NCBI GenBank assembly: GCA_021779415.1
Contig: JAJYAS010000241.1
Coordinates: 1-5,986, forward strand
DNA from: Bacillota bacterium
Lineage (GTDB): Bacteria; Bacillota_B; Desulfitobacteriia; Desulfitobacteriales; Desulfitobacteriaceae
Reading direction: 5' to 3'
DNA length: 5,986 nt
The translations under genes were made by a program, and so were the position numbers. Shown piece by piece: positions 1 through 5,794 of the stretch. The notes beneath the pieces were generated by a model. That model ran no database searches, was not told where the DNA came from, and saw only the letters and a list, made by a program, of their open reading frames with translations. Each line of letters opens with the position of its first letter. Position 1 is the first letter of the stretch.

Positions 1-20
1 ACCGCTACATTTGTTGCCAT
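1..20 (-). CDS. Start of a further phage gene, cut by the window edge
   Basis: An ATG lies directly after the TAA stop of the SMC-like ATPase gene and gives MATNVA plus two bases of the next codon before the window ends. The end of the ATPase gene supplies GGAGG and AAGG stretches just upstream on the minus strand, so this is a believable translationally coupled start. Only six codons are visible, so the product cannot be identified. In many Bacillota prophages the gene after an SMC-like ATPase is a RecT-type single-strand annealing protein; that is a guess from gene order, not something the sequence shows. Confidence 0.55.
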
Positions 21-2018
21 TTATTCCTTAACCTCCACTCTTAAAACTTCATCTTTCACGCTTGCAATTAACCTAATTAACTGCGACTTAACTTCAATAG
101 GACTCGTGACCGCCTCTGAATTGTCCACAAAGGCAACCACACTAACCCCGTAATACTCCGACAGCATTTCAATAATCGAAAGCCCAGCAATGATCTTGCC
201 ACCTGTATTCGCCCCATCCCATTCAACCCAAACGCCATTCGTATTAACCAATGTCCGACAAACCTCTTTCTCAGACCCATCATTCAGAATGTCGAACATC
301 TTAAATTTAACTGTCTCGAATCGTTTGTTAATCGCATCCTCAAGCATTTTCACCTTGGCAGTTGTGAATTGTTTGAGAAGGAAGTCTTGCCGTTCCCAAC
401 TGTTCAACTCAGCAGCCAACTTGCTTTCTTCTGCCTTGAGTTCATCAATCCTGACTTTGGCTTTTGCGACAACTTCCTTTTGATTGAGCGTTTTGTTTAG
501 GGATTCAATTTGCTCAGTGGTTTCTCGCTTTTTGGCTAGGAGTTCGGTTGTTGTGTCCTCGATAGGCTTGTCCAGTTCATCCTTGGCTAATTGGAGTTCA
601 GTAGAAATGATAGAGTATTTTTCATCTGCTTCGTAATTCACTTCTACGGGATTTTGTTGCTGTGTGATTTCTGTTTCGAGTTCAGATAGACGTTCATTTA
701 CCTGTTTATATTTGGCATCCTGCGTATTAGTATCGGTAGCTATTTCTGCTAGTTCAGCAATAAGAAGTTTGCTTTTATCGGCATTTGTCTTACCCTCTAG
801 CTTGATTGAAGCAAGGTTTTGGGCTTTATTCTTGTCGAAGTTCTCCTTAAGCTTACTAACCTTTTCTTCAGCCTTATCCTCCGGTAGCGCTTGTTCACAA
901 GTTGGACAAAAGAAACCGTCAGGTTGAATAAATTGGGCAGCATCTTCTTCGCTCCACTTTTTGCGAAGTTCAGCTATTTTGGTATTAGTCACTTTCAATT
1001 CTTCTGTTTTTAAGCTGTGCCTACTGGTTAACTGCAACATCAGCGAATGAATACGATACTTCTCATTTTCAAGACTAGATTTCTCATCAACTAAAACCTT
1101 TAGCTCCGCCCCCGACTCCGCATCCAATTCCTTCTTACGAGCATCCAATTCGCCTTGTAATTTATACGCCTGTTGCTGTTTCTGGCGATATAAACTAGCA
1201 CCTTGAGCATTTGTAGCTAGTTCTAATTCAACCGCCTCTAAAGCGATTCTGTGACCTAATAGGGCATTTTCTATGGCTGTATAATCCACCGCATCAACAG
1301 GAATATTTCGTTGTTGTTCGCTAATTCTTGAAGGAATATCATCTCTGTTTTTTGTGACGGTTTTAATTTTGTCAGCAACAACCAATTTGTGTTGGTCAAT
1401 TGTTCTGCCTGAGTTAACGACATTCAGTAAATCAGCCATAGATTTATCTGCCGGAGTTATCAGGGAATCAATAACATCCGAATCCGACACATCACCGGAT
1501 ATTTCAAAGAGAATCTTACGCCGTTCCTGCCAACCGAAACCCTTCTCGTTAGTGTTGAAGAAGAGGGGGTTAGTCAAGAGCTTGAAGATGTTTTCCTTGA
1601 TGATCGAACCAATTTCGATAGCATAATCTTTAGCTTTAATTGGGACATCGTTGACCCAATATTTAGTTTCGTTTCCGGTAAACTCTACAACTTTGGTCTT
1701 CTGATTCTTGGACCACTTTTCAGAAAGTTGGCGTTTTAGTTTTAGTGGTTTGCCATTGACGGTCAGTACGCATTCAGCAATACTATCGAGATTATGGACT
1801 TCGTTTCCGTCCTCATCCTGCGGTTTAATCTGATAGTCTGACCGATTAGCAGAGTCTTTACCTAGTAAAATCCATAAGAACAGGTCGTATGTGCTACTTT
1901 TTCCAGTAGCGTTTTTGCCGAATATATCAGCGTCTTTCCCGTCGAAGTTAATACCATAATCCTCAAAGCCTTTAATGTTTTTGAATGATAGCGATTGTAG
2001 GCGAATATCAGTTTGCAT
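21..2018 (-). CDS. SMC/Rad50-like AAA ATPase with zinc hook (phage recombination ATPase)
   Basis: This 665-residue protein has the split-ATPase, coiled-coil layout of the Rad50/SbcC/SMC group. The N-terminal lobe (about 1-190) carries a Walker A motif, GKNATGKS, at 34-41 and a Q-loop-like WQERRK at 163-168. A long charged, Leu/Glu/Lys-rich coiled coil (about 200-560) is broken midway by CPTC at 371-374, the Rad50-type CxxC zinc hook that joins two molecules through one zinc ion. The C-terminal lobe has a signature-like NTGGK at 604-608 and a Walker B region, FVDNSE, with D632. An Asn follows the Walker B Asp where Rad50/SMC proteins usually have the catalytic Glu. At 665 residues it is much shorter than SbcC or Rad50, so its arms are short. 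The ATG start has AAGGAGG six bases upstream. It follows the HD gene by 21 bases and abuts the next gene. Its likely role is DNA-end or recombination-intermediate processing in the cytoplasm; no SbcD/Mre11 nuclease partner is in the window. Confidence 0.9.
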   Translation of the reverse strand: MQTDIRLQSLSFKNIKGFEDYGINFDGKDADIFGKNATGKSSTYDLFLWILLGKDSANRSDYQIKPQDEDGNEVHNLDSIAECVLTVNGKPLKLKRQLSEKWSKNQKTKVVEFTGNETKYWVNDVPIKAKDYAIEIGSIIKENIFKLLTNPLFFNTNEKGFGWQERRKILFEISGDVSDSDVIDSLITPADKSMADLLNVVNSGRTIDQHKLVVADKIKTVTKNRDDIPSRISEQQRNIPVDAVDYTAIENALLGHRIALEAVELELATNAQGASLYRQKQQQAYKLQGELDARKKELDAESGAELKVLVDEKSSLENEKYRIHSLMLQLTSRHSLKTEELKVTNTKIAELRKKWSEEDAAQFIQPDGFFCPTCEQALPEDKAEEKVSKLKENFDKNKAQNLASIKLEGKTNADKSKLLIAELAEIATDTNTQDAKYKQVNERLSELETEITQQQNPVEVNYEADEKYSIISTELQLAKDELDKPIEDTTTELLAKKRETTEQIESLNKTLNQKEVVAKAKVRIDELKAEESKLAAELNSWERQDFLLKQFTTAKVKMLEDAINKRFETVKFKMFDILNDGSEKEVCRTLVNTNGVWVEWDGANTGGKIIAGLSIIEMLSEYYGVSVVAFVDNSEAVTSPIEVKSQLIRLIASVKDEVLRVEVKE

Positions 2019-2039
2019 TTTCTTCCTCCTTAATTTTTC

Positions 2040-2582
2040 TTACACTCCTGCAACATGAGAAGCCAGCATATCCGCTTGATGCGTCCACAACACATTCGGG
2101 TATTTATTAACCGCCCTTGTGTAATAATTCCACTCTTCCTTATCTGTAAATGCTCCCATATGATAGCGGATACACAAGACTTCCTCCTCAGTCAATTGCA
2201 TAAGAGTTGAGAGAATCATCACCGACTTATCACCATGCCCTTTTATTAATAAATCATCTTTGTAAATCCAGCCGAAAGGGTTTTCGGGATCTACTTTATA
2301 AGCATCCATTTTGCATAAGTCGTGGAACATGCCGACAATGTAAGGACTTTCGGGACGAATCCATGTAAGTTTATTACGCATAGATAGAGCAATGAGTTCG
2401 TCCATGGTTTGTAAAGAATGGTCGAATAGACCACCTTCATAATTTCCGTGATACTTGGTTGATGCTGGTGCTGTGAAAAAACCGTCATTTCTCAAGCGAA
2501 TCATTATTTCGAGTGGGTTGTAAAGTGCGCTTGACATTGCTGAAACGAATGATTGTTCCCTAACTGTTGCCGTCTTATCCAT
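2040..2582 (-). CDS. HD-domain phosphohydrolase-like protein
   Basis: This 180-residue protein shows the full residue pattern of the HD superfamily of metal-dependent phosphohydrolases: H55 (in FDHSLQ), H87-D88 (in MFHDLCK), H116 (KGHGDKS), H141 (RYHMGAF) and D171 (HQADML). Members cleave phosphate ester bonds in nucleotides or nucleic acids; the pattern does not reveal the substrate. No other domain, signal peptide or membrane segment is visible, so it should be a soluble stand-alone enzyme. The ATG start has AAGGAGG six bases upstream, and that site overlaps the TAA stop of the preceding nucleotidyltransferase-like gene, so the two are probably coupled. The metal ligands are complete, so it looks active. 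Likely roles in a phage early region are nucleotide-pool change or processing of a modified nucleotide, both inferred. Confidence 0.88.
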   Translation of the reverse strand: MDKTATVREQSFVSAMSSALYNPLEIMIRLRNDGFFTAPASTKYHGNYEGGLFDHSLQTMDELIALSMRNKLTWIRPESPYIVGMFHDLCKMDAYKVDPENPFGWIYKDDLLIKGHGDKSVMILSTLMQLTEEEVLCIRYHMGAFTDKEEWNYYTRAVNKYPNVLWTHQADMLASHVAGV

Positions 2583-2593
2583 GCTTGTCCTCC

Positions 2594-3496
2594 TTAAAAT
2601 ATCCGGTCAATAATTTCAATCAGATATGCACTTGTCAGTTTAAAGTTCTCATCCTCATCCATGCGCTTCTTAATGAGTTCTATAACTTGCATGAAGTAAG
2701 CTGCGTCCATCCCTGTTAATTGATCTTCCAGGACTTTTATATCTTTCAAATCTAGCTCATTAACCTGTAAGCACATCTTCAAGAATTGGCCTGCGTTAAC
2801 ACTCCAACCTCGCTGTATAAACTTCCTTGTACGGATGATTGATGCTAATGGGTACTTCGACCCGTGGTACACTAACTCGTGTGTTATGATGGCCTCTAGC
2901 GATCTTGCAGGTAAATCTAAGTGGTTATTCTCTGATCTCCAATAACACATTGCATGGACAAAATCATAGTTGTCATGTATCTGCTCCGGTTCTCCATAAA
3001 ACCGAATCACAAGTTGAATCTTTCCTGATAAGGTGATGGCGTTATCAGAGAGGAATATTGGTCTATAGTTTTGTTTTTCTTCCTTCTCTTTATTTAGGAC
3101 ATCCACGACCTCATCAACAAAACTTGTACCCTCCGATGGGTCAACTGTTTCAAAGTATTGGTATTCTGACTTTTGTCCTTCGGATGCTACGCCCGCGCTC
3201 TGAATTTTGATTCTCACTCGATCTTCTGTTTCAACTACAACAGGTTTAGGGTCCTTATCGGGGTTTAGCTCATTGAACTTATTCACATAGTAGTTAGTTA
3301 CAGCAGCTACCGTTTTCTTATCGGTGAAGTAGTAGTCAAAATCATTAACCTGTTCGCCTAACAGCATTGAAACAATTGAGCCGCCGGTGATGATGGAATT
3401 TTTCTTGACTAACTCGCGCACTTCCTCATCTTGAATAGTCGCAATGAAATCCTTATGCTTTTTAGTTAGGACTGCTTTAATTGTTTTAGCTTTCAA
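2594..3496 (-). CDS. Nucleotidyltransferase-like phage protein
   Basis: This 300-residue protein begins with a helical segment followed by TGGSIVSMLLGE (37-48) and NDFDYYF (51-57). That arrangement, GGS followed by Asp-x-Asp (D52, D54), is the hallmark of the DNA polymerase beta-type nucleotidyltransferase fold and most resembles the N-terminal motif of CCA-adding/poly(A) polymerase enzymes. A third acidic residue could be D178 in YDFVHA after a predicted strand, but this is uncertain. The remainder (about 185-300) is helical and basic-aromatic and may bind substrate. The substrate is unknown, and it could be a degenerate, inactive fold. The start is TTG, chosen because GGAGGG lies eight bases upstream and the TTG overlaps the previous gene's TGA as TTGA. 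The HD-domain gene follows after 11 bases. I recognise this as a type of phage protein usually left as hypothetical or annotated as nucleotidyltransferase. Confidence 0.75.
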   Translation of the reverse strand: MKAKTIKAVLTKKHKDFIATIQDEEVRELVKKNSIITGGSIVSMLLGEQVNDFDYYFTDKKTVAAVTNYYVNKFNELNPDKDPKPVVVETEDRVRIKIQSAGVASEGQKSEYQYFETVDPSEGTSFVDEVVDVLNKEKEEKQNYRPIFLSDNAITLSGKIQLVIRFYGEPEQIHDNYDFVHAMCYWRSENNHLDLPARSLEAIITHELVYHGSKYPLASIIRTRKFIQRGWSVNAGQFLKMCLQVNELDLKDIKVLEDQLTGMDAAYFMQVIELIKKRMDEDENFKLTSAYLIEIIDRIF

Positions 3497-3684
3497 AATC
3501 TTTTCCCTCCACTTTCCAATCTCTTTATCTCCCCAGCCAGCCTATCCAATTCGTCCATTCCATCGTCTAAGGCCATCGCCACAACATCTAATTCTGTTTT
3601 ATACTCAGCCCCAATATGCGAAGTCTGCATGTCGAATATCCTTGCTCTTGCTTCATTCAGGTTGCCATAGACGTTTTGGTTCAT
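3493..3684 (-). CDS. Small helical protein of unknown function (63 aa)
   Basis: I do not recognise this family. The 63-residue product is rich in Glu, Asp, Leu and Ala, and its second half (about 28-59) reads as a continuous amphipathic helix or short coiled coil ending in a basic tail, GGKRF. There are no cysteines, signal peptide or membrane segment. The frame is open further upstream to a TTG at 3708, but the ATG at 3684 is preferred. It overlaps the stop of the preceding gene as TAATG, a typical coupled junction, and a weak GGGGTTGG lies shortly upstream. Its own stop overlaps the TTG of the nucleotidyltransferase-like gene. It may be a small partner of a neighbouring enzyme, but nothing shows this directly. 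Confidence 0.7.
   Translation of the reverse strand: MNQNVYGNLNEARARIFDMQTSHIGAEYKTELDVVAMALDDGMDELDRLAGEIKRLESGGKRF
3505..3510 (-). promoter_or_regulatory. Ribosome binding site deciding a TTG start
   Basis: On the minus strand GGAGGG lies eight bases before the TTG at 3496 and inside the end of the previous gene. It is the only strong Shine-Dalgarno match near the beginning of the nucleotidyltransferase-like gene. It supports TTG as the true start, and no ATG lies in the first residues of that frame. Confidence 0.75.
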
Positions 3685-3989
3685 TAATTCCAACCCCAGC
3701 AACCACAATAATGCTCATCGTATTGACTTTTTGGTTTATGATTAAAAAAAGTAAGACTAAACTTAGAATCAACTTCTGCCGTACAATGCACCATTCTCCC
3801 TTGATGCTTAAATGTTTTCCCAAAGTAAGTACATCTTGACTTCCTGCCTGTTAGATCAGGTTTTGCATCAACGATTATTTCTGCATCAGGAGTTATGCCA
3901 GCACATATTAAACAAACAGGTATATCGCCGTTCTCGGTTTTCTTAACTGCATTTGCAGTATGACCGCATTTCATAAAGACTTCACTCAT
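3684..3989 (-). CDS. Putative zinc-binding phage protein (101 aa)
   Basis: This 101-residue product has Cys and His residues spaced like metal knuckles: KCGHTAN near the start (C8, H10), CLIC at 26-29, C53 in CTYFGK, H68-C69, and a C-terminal HYCGCWGW (H93, C95, C97). The pattern suggests one or two structural zinc sites of the zinc-ribbon kind, in a small cytoplasmic nucleic-acid- or protein-binding factor. Function is unknown. CTYFGK looks like a CxxCGK knuckle whose second Cys has become Phe, which a single base change would explain. The frame opens at a GTG (4001), but the ATG at 3989 is chosen because GGGGTGG lies eight bases before it. The stop overlaps the next ATG (TAATG), so translation is probably coupled to the 63-aa gene. 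I recall similar hypothetical proteins beginning CGHTANA in Bacillota phages, without a named role. Confidence 0.75.
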   Translation of the reverse strand: MSEVFMKCGHTANAVKKTENGDIPVCLICAGITPDAEIIVDAKPDLTGRKSRCTYFGKTFKHQGRMVHCTAEVDSKFSLTFFNHKPKSQYDEHYCGCWGWN

Positions 3990-4004
3990 CTTAATTACCA
4001 CCCC

Positions 4005-4439
4005 TCATCTCTTAATAAAAACTTCTAACCTCTTCATCCCAAACCTCAGCGCATCCTCACGCTTTTCCATGAATATATCGAGTCTATCTCCCTTAATCGC
4101 CTCGCCGCGGTCCTGAACAGTCAAGATTAAATTCAGTTCAGGTATGGCTATTTGCGTTCCGAATGGCAAACTTTTGTCTGCTGCTACGGTCGCACCTTCA
4201 ACCGTTTTTGCACCGCTTTTTGTTATGCCTAAACCGTTTACAGTTGGGTCGTGATTCGTATAAGCCGTGCAAACCATCACCCTCCGCTCAACAACCTCCT
4301 CAGCACTCCGGCTAACAACCTTATCCCTATTTTCTCTAACAATGTCCAACGTCTGAGTAAATGGAACGGGTGCTATAACATCCCTTGGGGAAATAACCGT
4401 TAGTAGGATTATTAATGCAATAAGGCAGCAACTCTTCAG
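4005..4439 (-). CDS. 3D-domain (Asp-Asp-Asp) cell-wall-type protein, probable CTG start
   Basis: The C-terminal part is a recognisable 3D domain, a double-psi beta-barrel related to the MltA lytic transglycosylase catalytic core and found in Bacillus YorM/YocH-type proteins. It shows CTAYT, GLGITKSG, then the three aspartates in order: VAADKSLPFGT (D88), VQDRGEAIKG (D110) and RLDIFM (D121), numbered from the CTG. The obvious NTG start is a TTG at 4349 (114 aa), but it has no Shine-Dalgarno site. Extending the same frame to a CTG at 4439 gives 144 aa and adds a Lys followed by a hydrophobic stretch, CCLIALIILLTVIS, exactly the signal or membrane segment expected for a protein acting on peptidoglycan. 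That extension overlaps the upstream gene by 104 bases in another frame. The ribosome site before CTG is weak (AGAAAGAAG, about 13 bases away), so the start is less certain than the domain. The role would be binding or cleaving cell-wall glycan. Confidence 0.82.
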   Translation of the reverse strand: MKSCCLIALIILLTVISPRDVIAPVPFTQTLDIVRENRDKVVSRSAEEVVERRVMVCTAYTNHDPTVNGLGITKSGAKTVEGATVAADKSLPFGTQIAIPELNLILTVQDRGEAIKGDRLDIFMEKREDALRFGMKRLEVFIKR

Positions 4440-4587
4440 AATTATTTACCAACTTCTTTCTGCTTAAAATTTCTGCTGTGATGCACTCTAAAGCGAATTG
4501 ACAGGTTTCGATTTTTCGCTTGCCCTGACAGCCTCCGCACGTTTGAAGGTGTTCGAGGAAGGGGGTTATTTTGTCGGCGAAGTTCAT
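4336..4587 (-). CDS. Small Cys-rich protein of unknown function (83 aa)
   Basis: I do not recognise this family. The 83-residue product has a Cys cluster near its N-terminus, TCGGCQGKRKIETC followed by C35 (C17, C20, C29, C35; CxxC-x8-C-x5-C), that could bind a metal ion, within an otherwise helical first half. The ATG start is well supported by AGGAGGG seven bases upstream, a site that lies directly after the TAG of the methyltransferase gene. The last 35 codons, stop included, coincide with the hydrophobic leader of the 3D-domain gene in a different frame. Either this is real dual coding, or the original stop was lost and the C-terminal third is a recent extension. The C-terminal segment has no evident domain character. 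Confidence 0.65.
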   Translation of the reverse strand: MNFADKITPFLEHLQTCGGCQGKRKIETCQFALECITAEILSRKKLVNNSEELLPYCINNPTNGYFPKGCYSTRSIYSDVGHC

Positions 4588-4598
4588 GGTTATCCCTC

Positions 4599-5169
4599 CT
4601 ATTGATTAGCTTCATAAAAGGCTTGAGCGAAACCAGGGGGAGTTATACTTCTAAGCATCTTAGTCTTTTCAGACTTGCCGCCTAGTTTCTGTAACCAACT
4701 TCCTTGGCTACATACTCTGATTGGTTCAACCGAATTTCTTTCGGGTAAATTGAATCTTCCCCATAGGAGAGTTTTCTTAGTGTATGGGTCCCCATAATCA
4801 CAAGGATTGAATATCAGTCTTGGGTCACTCATCCATTTTCTCAACCTACCAACAGGATTCTCTAAGGCCCAAAATTTAGGTTGGCATGTTGCTATTATTC
4901 TTAGGCAAGCAATCGTGACCGACATCGACTGTATTGTCCTTCCATCTTGGTCCTTTTGCTTCCAATATTGCGCCCCACTAACGCTAAAGTCTGTACAAGG
5001 TGGAGCAGCCAAAATACCATATACGTTTTCGGGGGGGGGCATAGATCAGAACATCATAGTCCGGTAAGGTTATTAGCCTAACATCATATCCGGCATCCTT
5101 GTACGGTTTCGACCATGAGCCAGTACCCCCACAGAGGTCCAAAATAATCCTCTCGCTAACCGGTGGCAT
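4599..5169 (-). pseudogene. Phage DNA cytosine-5 methyltransferase, frameshifted at a C9 run
   Basis: Two adjacent frames together encode one C5-cytosine methyltransferase, which transfers a methyl group from S-adenosylmethionine to cytosine in DNA. Frame one starts at ATG 5169 with GGGAGGG upstream and contains motif I, DLCGGTG (residues 11-17, AdoMet binding). Frame two holds motif IV, APPCTDFS, with catalytic C58, then motif VI, ENP (103-105), and a motif-VIII-like TLLWGRF. The break falls at G5031-G5039, nine C on the coding strand. With eight C the frame reads through as IYAPPENVYGILAAPPC to give 189 aa; with nine, frame one ends after 61 aa. An internal ATG at 5042 opens the second frame, but it lacks a ribosome site and motif I. 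At 189 aa even the restored protein is short, with little room for a target recognition domain, as in other small phage methylases. The change could be a sequencing error, a true mutation, phase variation or ribosomal slippage. Confidence 0.85.
5031..5039. repeat. Homopolymer G9/C9 run causing the methyltransferase frameshift
   Basis: Nine consecutive G (C on the coding strand) lie within the methyltransferase gene between its AdoMet-binding and catalytic motifs. Eight would keep the gene in frame. Runs of this length are prone to polymerase slippage and to sequencing and assembly error. It is the longest G/C homopolymer I see in the window. Confidence 0.95.
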
Positions 5170-5170
5170 A

Positions 5171-5512
5171 TCAGCCCTCCCTAATAATTTCTTCTGGACT
5201 CCACTTCTTGCAAATCCTCAACGTCAAGTAAATCAGCGTTTCACCCTCCCAATTAATGAAGTAAAGTTCCTGCTCCACATCATCAGTCCCATTCACATAC
5301 TTAGCAGGAAGTCCCATATACTCGATACCAGGTAGCAACTTGCCCAACTCTGAAAAGATCAGCTTGTCCACTTCACTAAACTCAGCTCCAATCTCGGACC
5401 TAATTGAGATTCGAGATAAATTCTTATTGACTTCAACACTTGCACTTGCGATTAGGGGATGCTTGGCAAGGCTTAGTGCTGTCATGACTTGGGCTTTGGT
5501 TAGGTCTTTCAT
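5171..5512 (-). CDS. Hypothetical phage protein (113 aa)
   Basis: I do not recognise this family. The 113-residue product starts MKDLTKAQVMTAL. It appears to be a mixed alpha/beta protein without cysteine clusters, signal peptide or membrane segment; the segment ELYFINWEGETLIYLTLRI (about 83-101) reads as two beta strands joined by a turn. The frame is open upstream to 5551, but the ATG at 5512 is chosen because GGAGG lies seven bases before it and the ATG overlaps the previous gene's stop as ATGA. Its own end supplies the GGGAGGG site for the methyltransferase, whose ATG begins one base after this gene's TGA. It is therefore almost certainly cotranslated with both neighbours. Function is unknown. 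Confidence 0.75.
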   Translation of the reverse strand: MKDLTKAQVMTALSLAKHPLIASASVEVNKNLSRISIRSEIGAEFSEVDKLIFSELGKLLPGIEYMGLPAKYVNGTDDVEQELYFINWEGETLIYLTLRICKKWSPEEIIREG

Positions 5513-5730
5513 AGGTCTACCTCCATTTCCGGCAAGCCCTGCATAAACCAAGGCTTAAAATTAGATGGCTTTTGTTTAGGCTCCCTGTAATCCATCGAAC
5601 TACGCTGAACCGGTATACGCTTGCCATCGAGCCGTATACACTCGTTTCCGTGGTAGACAATGCAAGCTAATTCTGCATATTTGCAATCTACCGCAAAGCA
5701 TTCGCGCTTTCTCTTTTCGTCTATAGTCAA
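5509..5730 (-). CDS. Small Cys-containing hypothetical protein (73-76 aa)
   Basis: I do not recognise this family. Four cysteines in the first half (ECFAVDC, LAC and NEC) follow a Cx4C-x6-C-x7-C spacing that could hold a metal ion or form a small cluster. The second half is basic and Pro/Arg/Lys-rich, ending in an acidic EMEVDL. There is no ATG in the frame near the beginning. A TTG at 5739 gives 76 aa but sits immediately after GGAGG with no spacer. The TTG at 5730 has a nine-base spacer and gives 73 aa, so I prefer it. The stop overlaps the next gene's ATG (ATGA). This is the first gene after the 174-base gap and may head the transcription unit. Confidence 0.65.
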   Translation of the reverse strand: MTIDEKRKRECFAVDCKYAELACIVYHGNECIRLDGKRIPVQRSSMDYREPKQKPSNFKPWFMQGLPEMEVDL

Positions 5731-5739
5731 ATCCTTCAA

Positions 5740-5744
5740 CCTCC
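5740..5744 (-). promoter_or_regulatory. Ribosome binding site deciding between two TTG starts
   Basis: On the minus strand GGAGG lies here, directly against the TTG at 5739 and nine bases before the TTG at 5730. Normal Shine-Dalgarno spacing favours the 5730 start. Confidence 0.6.
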
Positions 5745-5766
5745 AATGAATAGTTTTAAGGATTTA

Positions 5767-5775
5767 TGCTATACT
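5767..5775 (+). promoter_or_regulatory. Possible plus-strand extended -10 promoter
   Basis: TGCTATACT fits the extended -10 consensus (TGnTATAAT with one mismatch). The -35 position 17 bases upstream, TGAATA at 5747-5752, matches TTGACA at only three of six positions. Transcription from here would begin near 5782 and meet the terminator at 5795-5830. Short motif matches of this kind occur by chance, so this is tentative. Confidence 0.3.
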
Positions 5776-5794
5776 TAGGTGTAAGGTTCTTTTG

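Noticed and set aside
190..1626. Several plus-strand open frames of 87-97 residues opposite the SMC-like ATPase gene
   Set aside because: They are Ser/Leu-rich reverse-frame shadows of the coiled-coil coding sequence without recognisable domains or ribosome sites.
2291..2488. 65-residue minus-strand frame inside the HD gene
   Set aside because: It overlaps a complete HD domain in another frame and has no protein-like features.
3444..3839. 131-residue plus-strand open frame opposite the start of the nucleotidyltransferase-like gene and its neighbours
   Set aside because: It lies antisense to three well-supported minus-strand genes, is low-complexity (Pro/Ser/His/Leu-rich), and has no ribosome site of note.
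4807..5067. 86-residue plus-strand frame across the methyltransferase
   Set aside because: It is antisense to conserved methyltransferase motifs and is not supported by any start signal.
5171..5551. Longer 126-residue version of the 113-aa protein
   Set aside because: The extra 13 residues overlap the previous gene and lack a ribosome site, whereas the ATG at 5512 has GGAGG at seven bases and an ATGA junction.
5509..5739. Shared MKDLT start of two consecutive small proteins, suggesting duplication
   Set aside because: The likeness is only five residues and depends on the less likely TTG start at 5739; the rest of the proteins do not resemble each other.
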